Below, one piece after another: positions 25,474 through 39,543 of a stretch of DNA of 64,000 bases. Source of the DNA: Archegozetes longisetosus. Taxonomy: Eukaryota; Arthropoda; Arachnida; Sarcoptiformes; Trhypochthoniidae. Under the pieces are notes generated by a model. It did not search any database. It saw only the letters and a program-made list of their open reading frames with translations, and was not told where the DNA came from. A program made the position numbers and the translations under genes. Position 1 is the first letter of the stretch; each line of letters begins with the position of its first letter. The DNA lies in contig JAEMBT020000003.1 in assembly GCA_018873245.2 (NCBI GenBank), positions 7,025,843-7,089,842 of the forward strand, read 5' to 3'.

Positions 25474-26233
25474 GTAAGTATTTTTTATTTTTAATTATTA
25501 TCGAGTAATTGCCAAATTACTTTTAATGTTTCTTAACTTTTATTATATCATAAATATTAAGTTAATTATTTGCTATGTTTTAGTTGCATTTGAATTGCTC
25601 ACAAATTGTTATGTAAATGTTTGCAGATCTCAATCTGATCATTATAAAATATAAATACTTTTAATACTAACTCACTTTGGCAAAATTGACTCACTTTTCT
25701 CATCGTGTTTACCTTCATTTCTAAATATCAATTTTTTCGTCACTTAAAAGACTGTTAGTCAGCATATTTATGTCTATTAAAACTTCAATTAATAATTCAT
25801 CAAAACTTTTAATATCAAACTAAAACTTCATTAACTATCGATTTATTTAATTAACATTCAATAAATTGCAAATTAATTCAAAATATTGGTTAATCAATGT
25901 TTATGTCTGTTTGTCAAAACTATTAGAAATGAATATAGAAGTTATTAATTGATAGTTTGGTCCTAAATTGACTGACAACCATATAAATGGTGTTGTAATT
26001 TTGATAGTTTTGAGAGTCCTTCACAACGTTAATGATAAATGCGCCTAAACATTGATTGAGGTTCTCAGCCTTTACTTCATTAACATATTTTGTGCGCACT
26101 TTTAGGTAGTCGTAAAATCCTATTATTGTCGACTTGGCCATTAATTGGCTCTATTTGGATCATCTCATTTGGAACAACCGCTAATTGACTAGGATAATAG
26201 CAATCAATAATAGATTGAGTTATATTGAAAGAG

Positions 26234-29200
26234 ATGTCGATTTGGGCTCAATTGCAAGAATTGCCCGAAGAGGCCCAACAACAACTTCATATGACTTATG
26301 GCGAACAGTTTCCAATCGAAGTTAGATGTGTTTTAGCTGAATGGATAGAAGAGAAGCCATGGAGAGAATTAGATGCTGATAATCCACAACATGAAAGCTA
26401 CGCTTCGAATCTGGTATCAGCTCTCATACAAGAGATCGAGTCCAGAGCTAATACTGAAGAAAATTTTCTTATGAGAATGAAATTATCACATTCAGCACAA
26501 AGTTTTAGACAAAATTACGCACACAATCCATTTTTATTGGTTCGCATTGTCAAACATTGCCTTAATATGGAGTATAAAGTCATTCAACAGTCACAAAATG
26601 TATGTATTCACCACTTAAGCATTAAGACCAATTTGATAATTGAATTGAATTTTTCTTTTCAATCTTTTAGTATTTAAATATATCGAATCATGAAACAAAA
26701 CCTCTAATACGAGATCCTCATCAAGAGCTCAATCAGCAAATGGAGAAACTAAGGAAACAGACCATGGAAACAGAAGAGGAAGTCAGAAAGATGCATCAGG
26801 AACAGGAACAGTTCTTCATTCAGTATCAGGAGAATCAGAAAAGACAACATGCTATTAAACAACTCAATATTCAGCAAAGCGGACAAAACATAGAAGTTAT
26901 CAATAAATGGCAGAAAGAGAAGGAATCCTTAGATAGTGCTTTGGGACAAAAAGCAGCCTCTCTTTTGCAAATGCGGATGTCTCTCATTGATAAACATCAG
27001 GAGACTTTAGCTGCTCTTCAGGCTCTACAACAACGCGTTCTCGACGATGAACTCATCCGATGGAAACGAGCCCAACAGTTGTCTGGAAATGGTGTGCCTT
27101 TTGATAACAATTTGGATCAAATCCAGGAGTGGTGCGAATCATTGGCTGAAGTGATTTGGTCTAACAGACAACAAATGAAAAGAGTCGAAATGTTGTGTCA
27201 AAACTTGCCCCTCAACCCATCACCAGGTCTTACTGAAAAACTCGTGAATCTCAATAAACAAATCACAAGTTTATTGTCGAATTTGGTGACGAGTACTTTT
27301 ATTATTGAGAAACAGCCACCACAAGTGATGAAGACTAACACGAGGTTTACATCAACTGTTCGTTTGCTGGTGGGCGGAAAATTGAATGTGTATATGACTC
27401 CACCTCAGGTCAAAGTGACCATTATTAGCGAAGCACAAGCAAATGCTATGCTTAAAAATGATAAGGTCTCGATGGGAGATGCCAGCGGTGAGATCCTCAA
27501 CAATAACGGAACGATGGAATATCACAGCGCCACACGACAGTTGAGTGTCAACTTCAGAAATATGCAATTGAGAAAAATCAAACGCGCCGAGAAAAAAGGA
27601 ACCGAATCTGTTATGGATGAAAAGTTTTCCTTATTATTTCAATCACAATTCAAAGTCGGTGGTGGAGAACTCGTGTTTCAAGTTTGGGTTAGTTTTACTT
27701 TTGAATTACTTTGAGAAGTTCGGTCATAACATGATTATTTGATTTAGACATTATCACTTCCGGTTGTGGTCATAGTTCACGGCAATCAAGAACCTCATGC
27801 CTGGGCAACTGTCACGTGGGACAATGCTTTTGCTGAACCCGTAAGAATTACTCTGTTGATATAGTCTTCAATCTATTACTTTCAAACCATTAAATACAGT
27901 GCAGTACTTTTTTACACTATTTAAATGCTGATTTTCTAGAGACATAGTCAAAGATAGTCCGTTTGGCTTGTTTTCAGTGTAATTAGTAAATTCATTGTCC
28001 ACCCAGTTTTATTGAAATTGTAAGACTAGAATCAGTATTTCCATTCAAATGTGTTAGAACGCCAGTAGAGCTTATTTTTAATTTTATTCTACTCAACTTA
28101 TGTATGGATTTCTTGATAATAGGGAAGGACGCCGTTTGCAGTTCCGGACAAAGTTCCGTTCTCTCAAGTTGGAGAAGTATTGAGCCAAAAATATAAGGCT
28201 GCGGTTGGACGCGGTTTAGGGGAAGAGAACTTACGTTTCTTGGCGGGAAAAGCTTTCAGAAATCCTCATCTACAGGACTACAACAACCAATTGTTGAGTT
28301 GGTCATCATTCAGCAAAGAACCACTGCCTGATCGAAACTTCACATTTTGGGAGTGGTTTTATGCTATACTGAAAGTAACTCGTGAGCACTTGCGCGGACT
28401 TTGGAATGACGGCTCGGTCATGGGATTCGTTTGGCGAAAACAAGCAGAAGAAATGCTCTCAAAGACCTGTAGTGGAACTTTTCTGTTGAGATACAGTGAT
28501 TCCGAGTTGGGCGGAGTGACAGTCGCGTGGATTGCAGACGGGCAGGAGGGACACGAGACATATATGTTGCAGCCGTTCACTTCTCGAGACTTTGCTATCA
28601 GAGGATTAGCTGATCGCATAAACGATTTGAAACATTTGACTTATTTATACCCTGATATTCCGAAAGATCAAGCATTTTCTAAGTATTACACACCGTTCAA
28701 TGAGAGCCAGCCGTCATCTTCCAATGGTTACGTTAAGCCAGTATTGGTTACTTTCATTCCAGGGTATGTTATTTATTTAGCTGTCAATCATAATCGTACT
28801 TAGGGTACTTACGATTAAACTTATATCATAACAGATGGTCGTCTGGTATCGGAAGCTCATTTGATTCTTACCCAAACACCCCGCAATCAGCTCTTCAGAA
28901 TCCTCATTCTCCGAGTGACGGTTCTCTTTCATATCATGATAACCCTTCGGTACAGAGTTCATCAAATGATTGTCATATGAAGTAAGTATCGTTTTGTTCG
29001 TCACTGCGATTTCGGTCATTGGTCTGTGCAATCGAATTCTAATTAATTAACCTAACTCATTTTAAACACATTCTTAATTATAATCATAGAAATTATATAT
29101 TTTTATTATAATTCATATAAAGTTATTGTCAGATGAAGAAAGTACTATTTTACAAATTCAACGTCCATTTTGTAGTATTGTTGAACTGAAATTGTTTTTA

Positions 29201-29384
29201 AACTAATAAATTGTTTATTTGGTAATGCAATGTCTTTTCTCCCATCTTCAGTGTTGGCGGAGGAACGGGAACTTTTGACGAACTTGATATGATGAATATG
29301 GATTTGGTAGCTGGTGATATCGATGTACCCGCCGACTTCAGTATAAATATCACTGATTTTATGGCTTTCGACAAGTCGACATGA
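26234..29384 (+). CDS. STAT: STAT5-type signal transducer and activator of transcription
   Basis: JAK-activated transcription factor that dimerises through SH2-phosphotyrosine contacts and moves to the nucleus. Exons, all phase-consistent: 26234-26599, 26671-27687, 27748-27840, 28123-28763, 28835-28981, 29252-29384; 798 aa, close to vertebrate STAT5 (about 790). The N-terminal interaction domain has [14 protein letters not shown] and [15 protein letters not shown] glutamine-rich coiled-coil domain follows (residues about 140-330), then the DNA-binding domain ([20 protein letters not shown]) and linker ([19 protein letters not shown]). The SH2 core is [15 protein letters not shown], with the phosphate-binding Arg near residue 615. 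The activating tyrosine lies in NGYVKP, residue 695, matching STAT5A Y694. The last exons encode a short Ser-rich and acidic tail, the likely transactivation region. A candidate AATAAA is at 29870-29875. This may be the only JAK/STAT effector, like Drosophila Stat92E. Confidence 0.96.
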
Positions 29385-30097
29385 AGCCATTTCAATTCAG
29401 ATAATATAAACTGTTAATTATAGCAAATGCAGGCGTTTGTTGTTGTTTCATTTAATTGCTGCTGAACGCCAACTCGAGTGCAATAGCAAAACTGCATTTA
29501 TTAGTGCCATAATGTTATTTTTGTCATTTATTACCTTTCCGTTCACCATCAATAGTGCCTCTAATTCTCATTGTTTCCATTCCACTCATACGTATGCTTG
29601 TAGTACAAAACCGTTCAAACTCTTAACCAATTGCTCCTGGTATATATGCAAAAATTTAAATTCTTTACTGTAGTAGCAATCGAATCTTTAGATGGTATAG
29701 AATTGCCATCGAATGTTATGGTGTGCTCGGCGCAGGGTTTTGGAGAACTAAATGTCTCATTGCATAATGATATGTTCGTTAGTCTAGGCTTAACTGTTCG
29801 CTGATTTAATTGAAGTTAAAAAATAATTTTGAATAGAGGGTTGGGTTTCTGGTTTTATTTAGATTAAAAAATAAATCAATCAATTATAACTTCATTTCTA
29901 CACTTGTCGATGTGTTCATAAAAAAATAAGTTTAAAACAAGATTATACATTAAATGAAGCAATTATAGTTTAAAATGTCAATAAGTAAATTAATGATCAA
30001 ATTCTCATTCGGGTAACAATGTATTGATATGTCAATTAAACAGTTAATTCCCATGTTATTGCTTTTCATGTTTCCAACCAATTATTGGCCAAAATAT
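29385..30097. other. Convergent 3' regions of STAT (+) and SLC5 (-)
   Basis: 713 bp between two facing stop codons. It has a + strand AATAAA at 29870-29875 for STAT and a TTTATT at 29854-29859 that could serve the minus-strand transcript. An open frame at 29437-29673 overlaps the STAT 3' UTR and shows no family similarity; I leave it out as a gene. Confidence 0.5.
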
Positions 30098-33000
30098 TTA
30101 ACGTAAACTCAAAGGCAACGAGTAGTAAATGAAAAGACTGATCGCAACTGTTATGACAATCACTAAAGAAACTCTGAGGATTCGTTTTTCTTTAGTTGAC
30201 TGATGGATCGATGCGATATTTGCAAGTCGTTCGTTTAGTTTTTGTGAGCTTTCTTTCTTGTAGTTGATTCCACAAAACCATCTGAAGAAATTCTTCATTT
30301 GTGACTCTTCTTTCATGCATTCCTTATCAGAACCTAATTTTGTTCCATTACCTTGATTGTTGTTTGACGAAATTGTTTTCAATGCTTCGATGTCAGCCTT
30401 CTTTTGTTCAGAGCGTTCAATTTCCAGATTTTCTTTATCGTCATCGCGTTCTCTTCCGTCAAAGCGAGTCCAATAAGTGGTTCTGATAAGCTTTACAAAA
30501 AAATCCCAGTTAACAAACTGTTTCAAAAATCAATGTTCAGATATTTACCCGAAAATCTTCGATTGGTTTAGTTAAGAAACTGATAATGACAGCAGAAAGC
30601 ACTGTCACCCAAAACAGAAAGATTGCGAAATACATATAATGCAACTTAAGTATTGCTGGCCTTAAGTCAATTTCTCCACAAGAAGGTTCGCGATACGTTA
30701 CGTTTAAAATCATTCTGACAACTCCCATAATTAGTCCGATAATCAGTGACCAAAAGGCTCCGCTTTCGTTCGTTCTCTTCCAAATAACTGCTAGTATATA
30801 GACGGCGGCGATCGGTGGCGAAAGGTTTGCAGCAATATCTTGAATGTAAATGTAAAGTTGCCCATTTTGCATCTCTTGTATTATTGGAATCCAAAGTATA
30901 CTTATCACAACCATTACAATCACGAAACAACTGTAAATATCAATTATGTAATAATGTCGTAGTCAGACTAATTCCTCATCTAAAACCACTGCTTACCGGC
31001 CAACTATCATCAGTTCGGCAAGTGTTGCTTTCTTGCGAATTCGTGGCCATATATCACAAGTAAATAGAGTGCTCGAGCTTATCGTCAAAAATCAAAATAT
31101 TAGTTGGTTTTGCAGATGAGATTTTATCTAAAATAATGTCTATACCTGTTGAATATGGAGCTGAGATCACTCATCAAAGCAGCCAACATAACCGCTAATA
31201 TCAATCCTTTGAATGGCGAGGGCATGAGTCCTAAAACAAGTCTCGGATATGCTGTATTAGAACAGCTAACAGGATTGTTACAATATTGCATGCATTTTTC
31301 CGGGTCGACACATGCAACTTCTTCGGTGAATAAAACTCGGCTTATCATTCCGGGTATAATAATCAAAAACAATGGAAGAATTTTCAGATATCCAGCAAAA
31401 AGAGTGCCTCCTTGCGCATGAGACAATGATTTGGCTGCAAGTAATCGTTGTACCATCATTTGATCTGCACACCAGTACCTATTAAACATACAAAACCAGG
31501 TTTTATATATCTAAATGATCACCGATTTCACGAAAACACTACCAAATCGATGCTGGAGTTTGACCTAAAATAAATCCTATCCATGGCATATCGGGATCAT
31601 CGGCTGGCCTCAAAATTTGAAAGGCATGCTCTTTTGGGATAGCACATTGCGTCATATTTGGTGGAATCGATGTCGGGATGGCATTCATGTATTTTTGTTC
31701 CAGTTGACTGAAGCCTCCGACTTCTATTAAAGCTATTTGAACAAATATTTGATTAACAAACAGAAGAACTACTTGATTTGATTCGAACAAATTAATATTA
31801 ATGTTAATTTTAAACGAATAAAACAGAAATCTAAAGTTGATTCAGTTATAAAGTGATTGTGAAAAATAGTTTGAAACATTAACTAACTTATAAAAATCCT
31901 ATTATGAATTGAGCTCACGTTTGCTGCTATTTTTGAGTAATGAGTGGATAAATCCGTTTAAATTTTTTCCAAATTTTAAGTTGTTTTAAACAACTCCGAC
32001 ACAAATGAATGTCTACTAAGTTGGCTTAAACAATTAAAAAAACAAAATCAAACGTTCCAAAAATTTTCAGCTCGCTTCAATTTTTCAAAGGATAACAACA
32101 AAGAGTTAAGTTTTGAAAGTTAATTTTGAAAGATCGCAACTGATTGACTTCGTGACAGAGTGAGGAAGTATTGCTCAACGTTTAAAGTGATCAAGTGCTA
32201 ATGAGACCTACCCTTTACAGCTACACTCCCGCGCCGATTATCATAATCAGGCATTGAACTGTATCCGTGTATATCACTGCCGTTAATCCACCTTAAATAC
32301 AACAGACAGTTTAGTTACACACAATCTTTTTGTTTTGTTCTCATTCTATTACCAGTAACTGTGCAAATAGATGTGACCGCCAGTAACAATATAACACTGA
32401 AGTACAGATTCCATCCCAGGGCCTGTTGTATGAATATTCCACCAGAATATAGATTCACCTGAATTTAATTGAGTCTTATTATCTTGACAGTGTTTAAAGT
32501 TTTGGTCAAGGTTTGATTGGCCTCCAGACTGGAAACTTACGGAGATTTTAGTGAATATGTATAAAAGCATAGAAAGTACTGCCAAATATGCTCTGATTCT
32601 TATGCCTCCAAATCTCTTAGACATATACTCGGGCAAAGTGCAAACCTATTAGTGCGTATTCTCAGTTAGTATATCAAATAATTATTTTTTTATTAGTTAC
32701 AAGTTACGAAAGTCAATTTGTACTTTTGAAATTAGTTCAAGTTTAAACTCCACTTTTTATTTTAAATAAACAATGTTTATCGTGGTTTCAACACTCAATC
32801 TTTTATCAAAGCTTGTAATTTAAGTTTCAACAAGTCCTGCATTCATCAACATTTTCAAAGATTTCGAAATTTTCGGATAATCTCTTCCACAACGCTTATC
32901 ATCAAAATTAAATCAATAATATATTTGAAAATTTAGTGATACCAAAATTACAGTCTCATGCACTCACTGTTGATTCAGAATAGTTTATTTATAAGATAAA

Positions 33001-34096
33001 ATTCAAAACAAATTGTCACATGTATTCTAAGTTTGAACTAAATTAGATGTTCAGCTAATCAGAGAGTTTGAAGAAATATACCGAAATGTTGCAATCAATT
33101 TCAAGATAAAACATTCAATAGACAACATCAAACTTACTCGACTAGCAATGAAAACAGGAAGAAATATCCAGCCAGTGATTTGTAGGATGAGCAATGCCTA
33201 AAGTAATAAGTTATTAACACAGATAATTGATTAATTCAAAGAGTCAGATCAATAAATATTTCAATCATGAGTATTAATAGACAAAGACTGAGAGTTTCGT
33301 AAGTTTGTTAGGTTTGATAAAAAGTTGTCTAGGATCGTTAAAATAATTGTTAACTTACATTGAACTCGAAGGCTCCGACACCCAATCCCGATGAGGCACC
33401 TAATTTTTCAAATTAAAATTAATTTCAAAATTGAAGATAAAATATGAGTATAATTTAGATTAATAGAAAATGAATACCTGCTCCAGCTAAACCAATAAAG
33501 TGTTCCGATCCTATGTTTGAGGCAAAAACTGATGCGCCCACCTGTTCATAATCATTTTTATTAACTCATTTCATTTTAAGTAACTCACAACATATACTAA
33601 GTTTAGTACAACATTCAAGTTATACAATGCTACGATTTCCTTGAGGTTGTCAATCAATAATAAAGGTTATCTAACTATTTAATGAATAAAATTATAACTT
33701 TAATTGATTAAATTTGATCATTTTGAAGTTTGATCGCTCAAACACTGATCACAAAAAGGACTCTAACTGATTAAAAAGCAGATAACAACCATAAAACTTG
33801 AGAACTAGTTGAAGGTTATACTTACGGGCAGCCAAATCATAAATCTACCCGCCAGGAAGTAACCATTAACTGTTCCTCTGTTCGATCGGTACATGGCCTG
33901 AAATTATTAAACATTTCAATTCTTTTAGATTTGTTCGTTTCATCCGAGTCATGACTAAGTTTATTAGAATTTATGGTTTGATAAATTGTCGAGTTATTGA
34001 TCGCATGCATAATCTAATTGTTACTTTAAAAAAGTGATTTCGCAAATCAGTTTACTACGAATGCTCTGATTAAGAATTGCAAGTTTTAAGTGACCT

Positions 34097-34151
<55 letters not shown>

Positions 34152-36388
34152 TAGTAGGACTAAAAGTATATTTGTTGTTTATTCTTCTAATTGCTACCAT
34201 TAGAGTTGTAGCATCATAAATAAATGATTATTTGCACTTATAATAATTTATCTAGAGCAATTTATTTATCTTATTAAGTCTGTGGAAAAATATTTGCAGT
34301 TCAATTTGAACTATGGTTATGAAAATTTTAGACTCAATCAGTTCGATGGTTATTGTAACGCGCTATTAGGACTGATCATATTTCCTTAGTTATTGTCTTG
34401 TTCTGAGTACTGAATTCCAGGCCTATCTTTATTGCGAGTTATTTCGTTTTAACTCAGTCTAAAGTCTGCAAAAGTTAGTCTCTATAAAAACAATACGAAC
34501 AATAGCAAACTCGTGAAAACGATAAAATGTTTTTTACAACTTTATATTAACTGCATCTCAAGAGTAATAAAGGATCATATGAAATAAATAAAAGTAAGTG
34601 AATATTTCAGTGTCGTAAATGAATATTTAAGTTATTTTCATGAGTATTAATGATGGTGTGCATCAAAAAGCTATGAATTAACGTTTGTCAACCAAATAAA
34701 GAAAGAATGCATCAATCGATGAATGAGTGAATGAGATTAACGACATGTTTATACTGTAGACAATGTACATGTATCGCGAGAAAACTTTCAATAGCTCAGT
34801 GCCACAATAGATACAATAAAGTGTACCATACCAATTGCCATAACTTTCTATTCCGCCTATTTTATGCTTCGTTCAATATTTCAAATTTTCCATAACTTAT
34901 ATAGTTCTAACTAACTTCACATATTTCATTTTAATAAATCACAAACTTTTAAATCAACTTCAAATTAAATCGCGTTAAATATAGCTAAAAAGTTTTTGCT
35001 TGAGTAGAGTTTGAAATGCTTGTTGCATTGCAATCTGTTTTAAAGTAGCAAATTCTTATTCAGTATAACTTGTGAGTATTACAGTAACACAATCATTTAG
35101 GAGAACTCAACTTGTTTTCTGTGTTCTAACTGTTTACGAAGCAACCGTTAACTACACCAAACGTTCACAATACATCGATGTTGTGAATTTAATGTTAAAA
35201 TTCATTTTTGATTGTTTCACATTTCTTACTAAAGGGCAAATCGTTATTGCATTGGTTTACAGGATACTGTCAAAGCATTCATCATAACAATAAAGTTTGA
35301 CTGAAGTGAAGTCTGACGCACTGCGTATAATAGGAAAAAGCAGATAGAACAATATTTGTATGAAAGCTAAAATCACGATCAATACACTTATCTGATGTTT
35401 AGAAAAACAATCTTAAGATATTTTTTCCAAATCACAACAGACTAGTCAACTATTGCATCTGTCGACGCAAACTTCTTAGCGCTTCATAATACCCTTAAAA
35501 TAACATTAATAGCGTCTCGAGTTAAGTATTGCCTCTAAATATCCGTAACAAGACTGCACTCCTCCTACAGTTTTGTCCAGAGCTAGGTCATGAAAACAGT
35601 TCAGTCATGTCGCCAACACGTGTTGACTTCAGTTCCAACGCATTTGCATTTGAACAGATTATTTGAAGACTTAGCTAATAGGGCTTAGTTTGCGGTAAAC
35701 TGCCTAATTAGTAATCAATTATTATTCGTTCAACAAACTTTTCCTTGTTATGACCAGAGTCCGGTCTTGCCGAAACTGTCCAGACTTGGAAAAGATTGTT
35801 GTCGGGATGCTTTAATAAACATACTTGAAGTCAATTTTAATTATAAAAATTTTAAAATGAGTAAAGATTTGGGAATAAAAAACTCATTTTTAACCAATAA
35901 TGAATTTTTCCGTGGAATTAAATTGACGTGTACTAAACAAACTAAATATGTCTATATTGTAACTTTTGGATAAAAGGATATTTTTGCCCTGGCTTCGTTT
36001 CAGAAAAACTTTGTTTATGACTAAAGGATCTGACTCAGTCATTTTTCCTATCTTTCAAAACATGACACATTCGATGTCTAGGAATGTAGTGCCAAGTGTA
36101 AGATCAACACTGTTAACATCAAGAAACTTTTCAAAATCTTTCTTAATTCTTCTATCAGATCAAAACATCAAAAGAAAGTTTGCATTTAGAAAAGATTCAC
36201 AGCTTTAAGTCTAGAAACTTGTTTGGTTAAAGACTTACGTAAAAACCAGTGGCCAATACAATGAGAAAATAGATGACGACAATACTGATATCTCCTCCAT
36301 CGAGGTGTTCAACATCTTTTTGAATACCGCCGCCAATAATAGTATTGTTTAGACTTACAATTAGTGGAGAAATAGTGATGGAATGCAT
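30098..36388 (-). CDS. SLC5 sodium/glucose-type cotransporter (SGLT-like), frame break in exon 8
   Basis: Plasma-membrane sodium-coupled solute symporter with the family's 14-helix fold. Exons (minus strand): 36388-36239, 33897-33826, 33541-33478, 33399-33359, 33197-33138, 32645-32541, 32458-32353, 32291 to about 32212, 31732-31543, 31478-31146, 31077-30997, 30930-30549, 30517-30098. All joins keep phase except exon 8 to 9. About 690 aa, against 664 for SGLT1. Family blocks: [113 protein letters not shown] segment, and [20 protein letters not shown], with the Gln equivalent to SGLT1 Q457. The C terminus has one more hydrophobic helix. Substrate cannot be told among glucose, inositol and other solutes. 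In exon 8 the frame runs into TAG at 32223-32221; see findings. Confidence 0.88.
33898..36238 (-). other. First intron of the SLC5 gene, with a (CT)n microsatellite
   Basis: A 2.3-kb AT-rich intron. A run of about 24 CT dinucleotides occupies roughly 34098-34146. Open frames at 35767-36208 on the + strand show no recognisable family and lie inside this intron; I consider them chance. Confidence 0.6.
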
Positions 36389-38571
36389 TTTAAACAAACT
36401 TAAACAGTATCTGATAATACTTTTAAACTATGTTAGAATAAATTGTTCATTGCAGCTGCAATCACAGTTCACTTCTTGAGCCGGAATGAAAACAGTCAAA
36501 TATTATCTAATGACTTTGCAAGAACGAGTGGAAAATTCCCAACAGTGATATCCAGGCAACCAAACAGTACAGAATCCTTTTGGATCCAGGTTTTGTAATC
36601 CTATCAATTGCTCAAACGCTGACAGCATCGCATGTTTTCAATACTAGATTTTTGCTTCTAATATGAAACGAGAATTCAATTGGATATCATACGTGTTGCA
36701 TAGTCGTTACGTCACTGTTGCTTTTTTATAAAAAGATTGTCTATCAAGATCAAGATAGATATATTAAGATATATTTTCTAACTTTTCTTCCAACTCTGAC
36801 AAATCTGGAACTTTAATCGTCAAAACGTGTCGCTTTATGAAAGTCCTCCAATCGATAATCTAGCTCACTGTCACTCATTTTAACCTATTTCGAGTGAAAC
36901 AAGCCTCACTTCGTCTATTCATTCTTCATGTTAATGATTCTTTACTTTTCTAATCTTTCTATACCTTACCTGTTTATCATATTAGATACCAATTGCTATT
37001 GAATCACCATTTCTAAAAATACATTCTAATTGCCATCTCATTTTGCTTCAATGTTTGCAATGCTTAAATGCTTTAATGCTTCAATGGTTTGTGGACTTTT
37101 GCATTGTTTAGAATTAAACGTTATTTTGAAAAATTTATGAAATTTTAAACTCTATTTATGTTTCATAATTGACTCATCGAAAACAACTAATAACTGCAAA
37201 TTGGAGGACATTGGAATTAATCTGATATTCGCGTAATATGAATTATGCGTGTAATTGAAAATAGGTTTTGAGTGTCTCCAGTTTGAATAAACAGTTTTTT
37301 GCAATGCGTTTCAAAATAGAAATCATTTATCTGCTAGACGTAAATAAGCCTTGCTCTATCAAGTTATGAAAGCTCCAAGCAAGTAACTGCTTATCCGCCT
37401 ACAATTAGTATATTGTAAACTTTTCCATCTTCCAAATAAATCTCTTCACTTATTCATCTTATCTTTGGCTTTCTCTTAATACTTTATCGTCTAAATAATA
37501 GTAGAATCCTTGTAACTTTTTCGTTTTAACAATCATACCCAACCATTAACTGAGTTAAAAGAGATAAAAAATTTGGCAAAAGTATCGATTTCTTGAAAAA
37601 GCGTTACGAAAAAAAACTTATCTTTAAGTTTTATCACGAGATACATTAGTATAATATAAATATTGATCATATTTGAGCCACGACTTATGACACTACATTA
37701 GATTGTTGTGCGAAATTCCATTTCTTTCCTTCATTAATAAGTTAGTCGAGATTAGCAAATATATTTTAAATCAATATTCCAAAAACAGGTACATTTTAAA
37801 CGAACCTTCAAACCTCAAGGTTTCAGTTTTCAAACATTCGAGTGTTTATCGTAAGAATTGAATAACCTTTGGTGTGAAAGTCATTTTTCATCTTAATTGA
37901 TGTCTAGGAATTCAAAAGAAGCACTGCTAGTACCTTAGCTTTGTCCTTCTTTTGAAGTTAGTCAGTCAAAAGTTTGGCATTCAAAACTATATCCTTATTT
38001 ATACAAAAATCAATTCAGATTATAAAATCAATTTTGTACATTACATGTTAAGCAGTTTCCGCATTAAGCCATGACTTTTGTACATGCGTAAATTTCTCTC
38101 TCCCACGTTAAGCTTGTTTTCATTAAGAAGTTTTCTTATTGATAAAACGGTGTAATAAAGAAGCAGCTTAATATGCAATTTACGACAATATAAGCTAATC
38201 TCTAGCACGAGAACACGTTTCTTTCATTTAGTATAACTTTTGCGTTAATCGTAGTTTTGCCAAGTCTTGTTTAACTTTATGTAACTTTTTGTCTGATGAA
38301 ACCATCAATTAGTTAACGCTTTACTTTTAAATAACTTATTGATTATTTCGATAAATTATTCTAATGAATGCACTGAAAAAGTGTTACTCCAGTAAAATGT
38401 GTACAAGTTTTAACAAAAGTTTAAAGTTAGTTTGAAAATATTCTTAATAAAAGTTTAGTTGAAGTGAACTAACGCCATCTGTTATACAATAAGAATCACT
38501 TCTGTATTAATGTCTGTTTTGATACCGAATCATAACAGCATATATTAAAATTAAAATATAATATTAAAACA
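36389..38571. other. Intergenic region between divergent SLC5 (-) and NDUFA8 (+)
   Basis: 2.2 kb, AT-rich, no exon or element recognised. It must hold both promoters, but I see no clear TATA box near the NDUFA8 start. Confidence 0.5.
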
Positions 38572-39267
38572 ATGCCTATCACTGATGATGTACAACTGCC
38601 ATCGTACGATGAGCTGGACGTTCAAGAGATCAATATATCTCAGCCAGTGTTGAAAGCGAGTGCTATGCATTTTGGCAAATATTGCGACGAACAATCAAAG
38701 GTTATTTGATCACTTGTTCCATTAATTATTATATACAATTATCTTTACATTACTATCTCATTTCTAACATCTTATCCTTTATTTCTTTTTCTCATCAGGA
38801 GTTTATGTTATGTCGAATTGAAGAAAGAGATCCGCGAAAGTGCCTCAACCAGGGAAAAGCTGTCACCAATTGTGGTTTGGAGTTCTATCGCAAAGTGAAG
38901 AAGACTTGCAGAAACGAATTGGAAAAACTTGCCAAGTGCATGGAATGGACTGATTATGACTTAAAGTTTTGGTAGTAAGTGATCGATCCTTGGCTCCTTT
39001 CATTCTCTCCTTTCTATTTCGATTAATTAATTGTTCTCTACCATTAGCTGTCGTAAAGAACAGAAATATTACGATCAGTGCATGACTGAGAAGATGGGTT
39101 TAGAGAGACCTCCGTTTGGATACTTCACTCAAGTTCGTGTTCATGAAACTTCTCGGCCTAAACCGAAGCCTGTAGCTCCTGAATTCAAAGATCCGACTAT
39201 AGGGTTACCCGAAGATTTTCCTCGAGAACAAGCCAAATATGGTTACAGAGATTGGTGGTATTTTTAA
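38572..39267 (+). CDS. NDUFA8: NADH dehydrogenase 1 alpha subcomplex subunit 8 (NDUFA8)
   Basis: Accessory subunit of respiratory complex I, on the intermembrane-space side of the inner membrane. Exons 38572-38700, 38799-38974 and 39048-39267 join in phase to give 174 aa (human 172). The protein shows the family's repeated CX9C pairs: CDEQSKEFMLC, then CRIEERDPRKC, CRNELEKLAKC and CRKEQKYYDQC. Such cysteine pairs are oxidised by the MIA40 import pathway. The start MPITDDVQLPSYDEL aligns with the human N terminus. The C terminus ends in aromatic residues (GYRDWWYF), as in animal homologues. A variant polyadenylation signal ATTAAA is at 39399-39404. The stop is only 276 bp from that of the convergent G-alpha gene. 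Confidence 0.95.
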
Positions 39268-39543
39268 TATAGTAGTTATGATTCAGTTTTAATTAATGGT
39301 AATCATTGTCTCAATAGTTTATAATGTAGTTAAACAATATTGAATTGCAGCCAATTAGTCATTTAATGTATTGATTGAAATGTAAAAAAGGGTCAGAAAT
39401 TAAATTTGTTTTAAAATTAACATAAAATGATCCACTGTTTCAATCAGCTGTTCATACAATGATGAAAAATCTAAAATTTATTAACAATAAGAATACAGTT
39501 ACACTATTTTAGGCTTTACTTTGTATGAAAGCCATGTTTATTG

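Larger units (their letters stand above)
19097..26233. other. 7.1-kb gene-poor stretch between vrille and STAT
   Basis: AT-rich, with no recognised coding exon. It holds a 172-bp structured element (22735-22906), a large imperfect inverted repeat (23967-24454) and a putative STAT leader exon (25238-25473), each listed separately. Open frames near 20328 and 22520 have the biased composition of AT-rich noise. Confidence 0.5.

Noticed and set aside
35767..36208. Two overlapping + strand frames inside the first SLC5 intron
   Set aside because: AT-rich, no recognisable domain, no splice or promoter signals.
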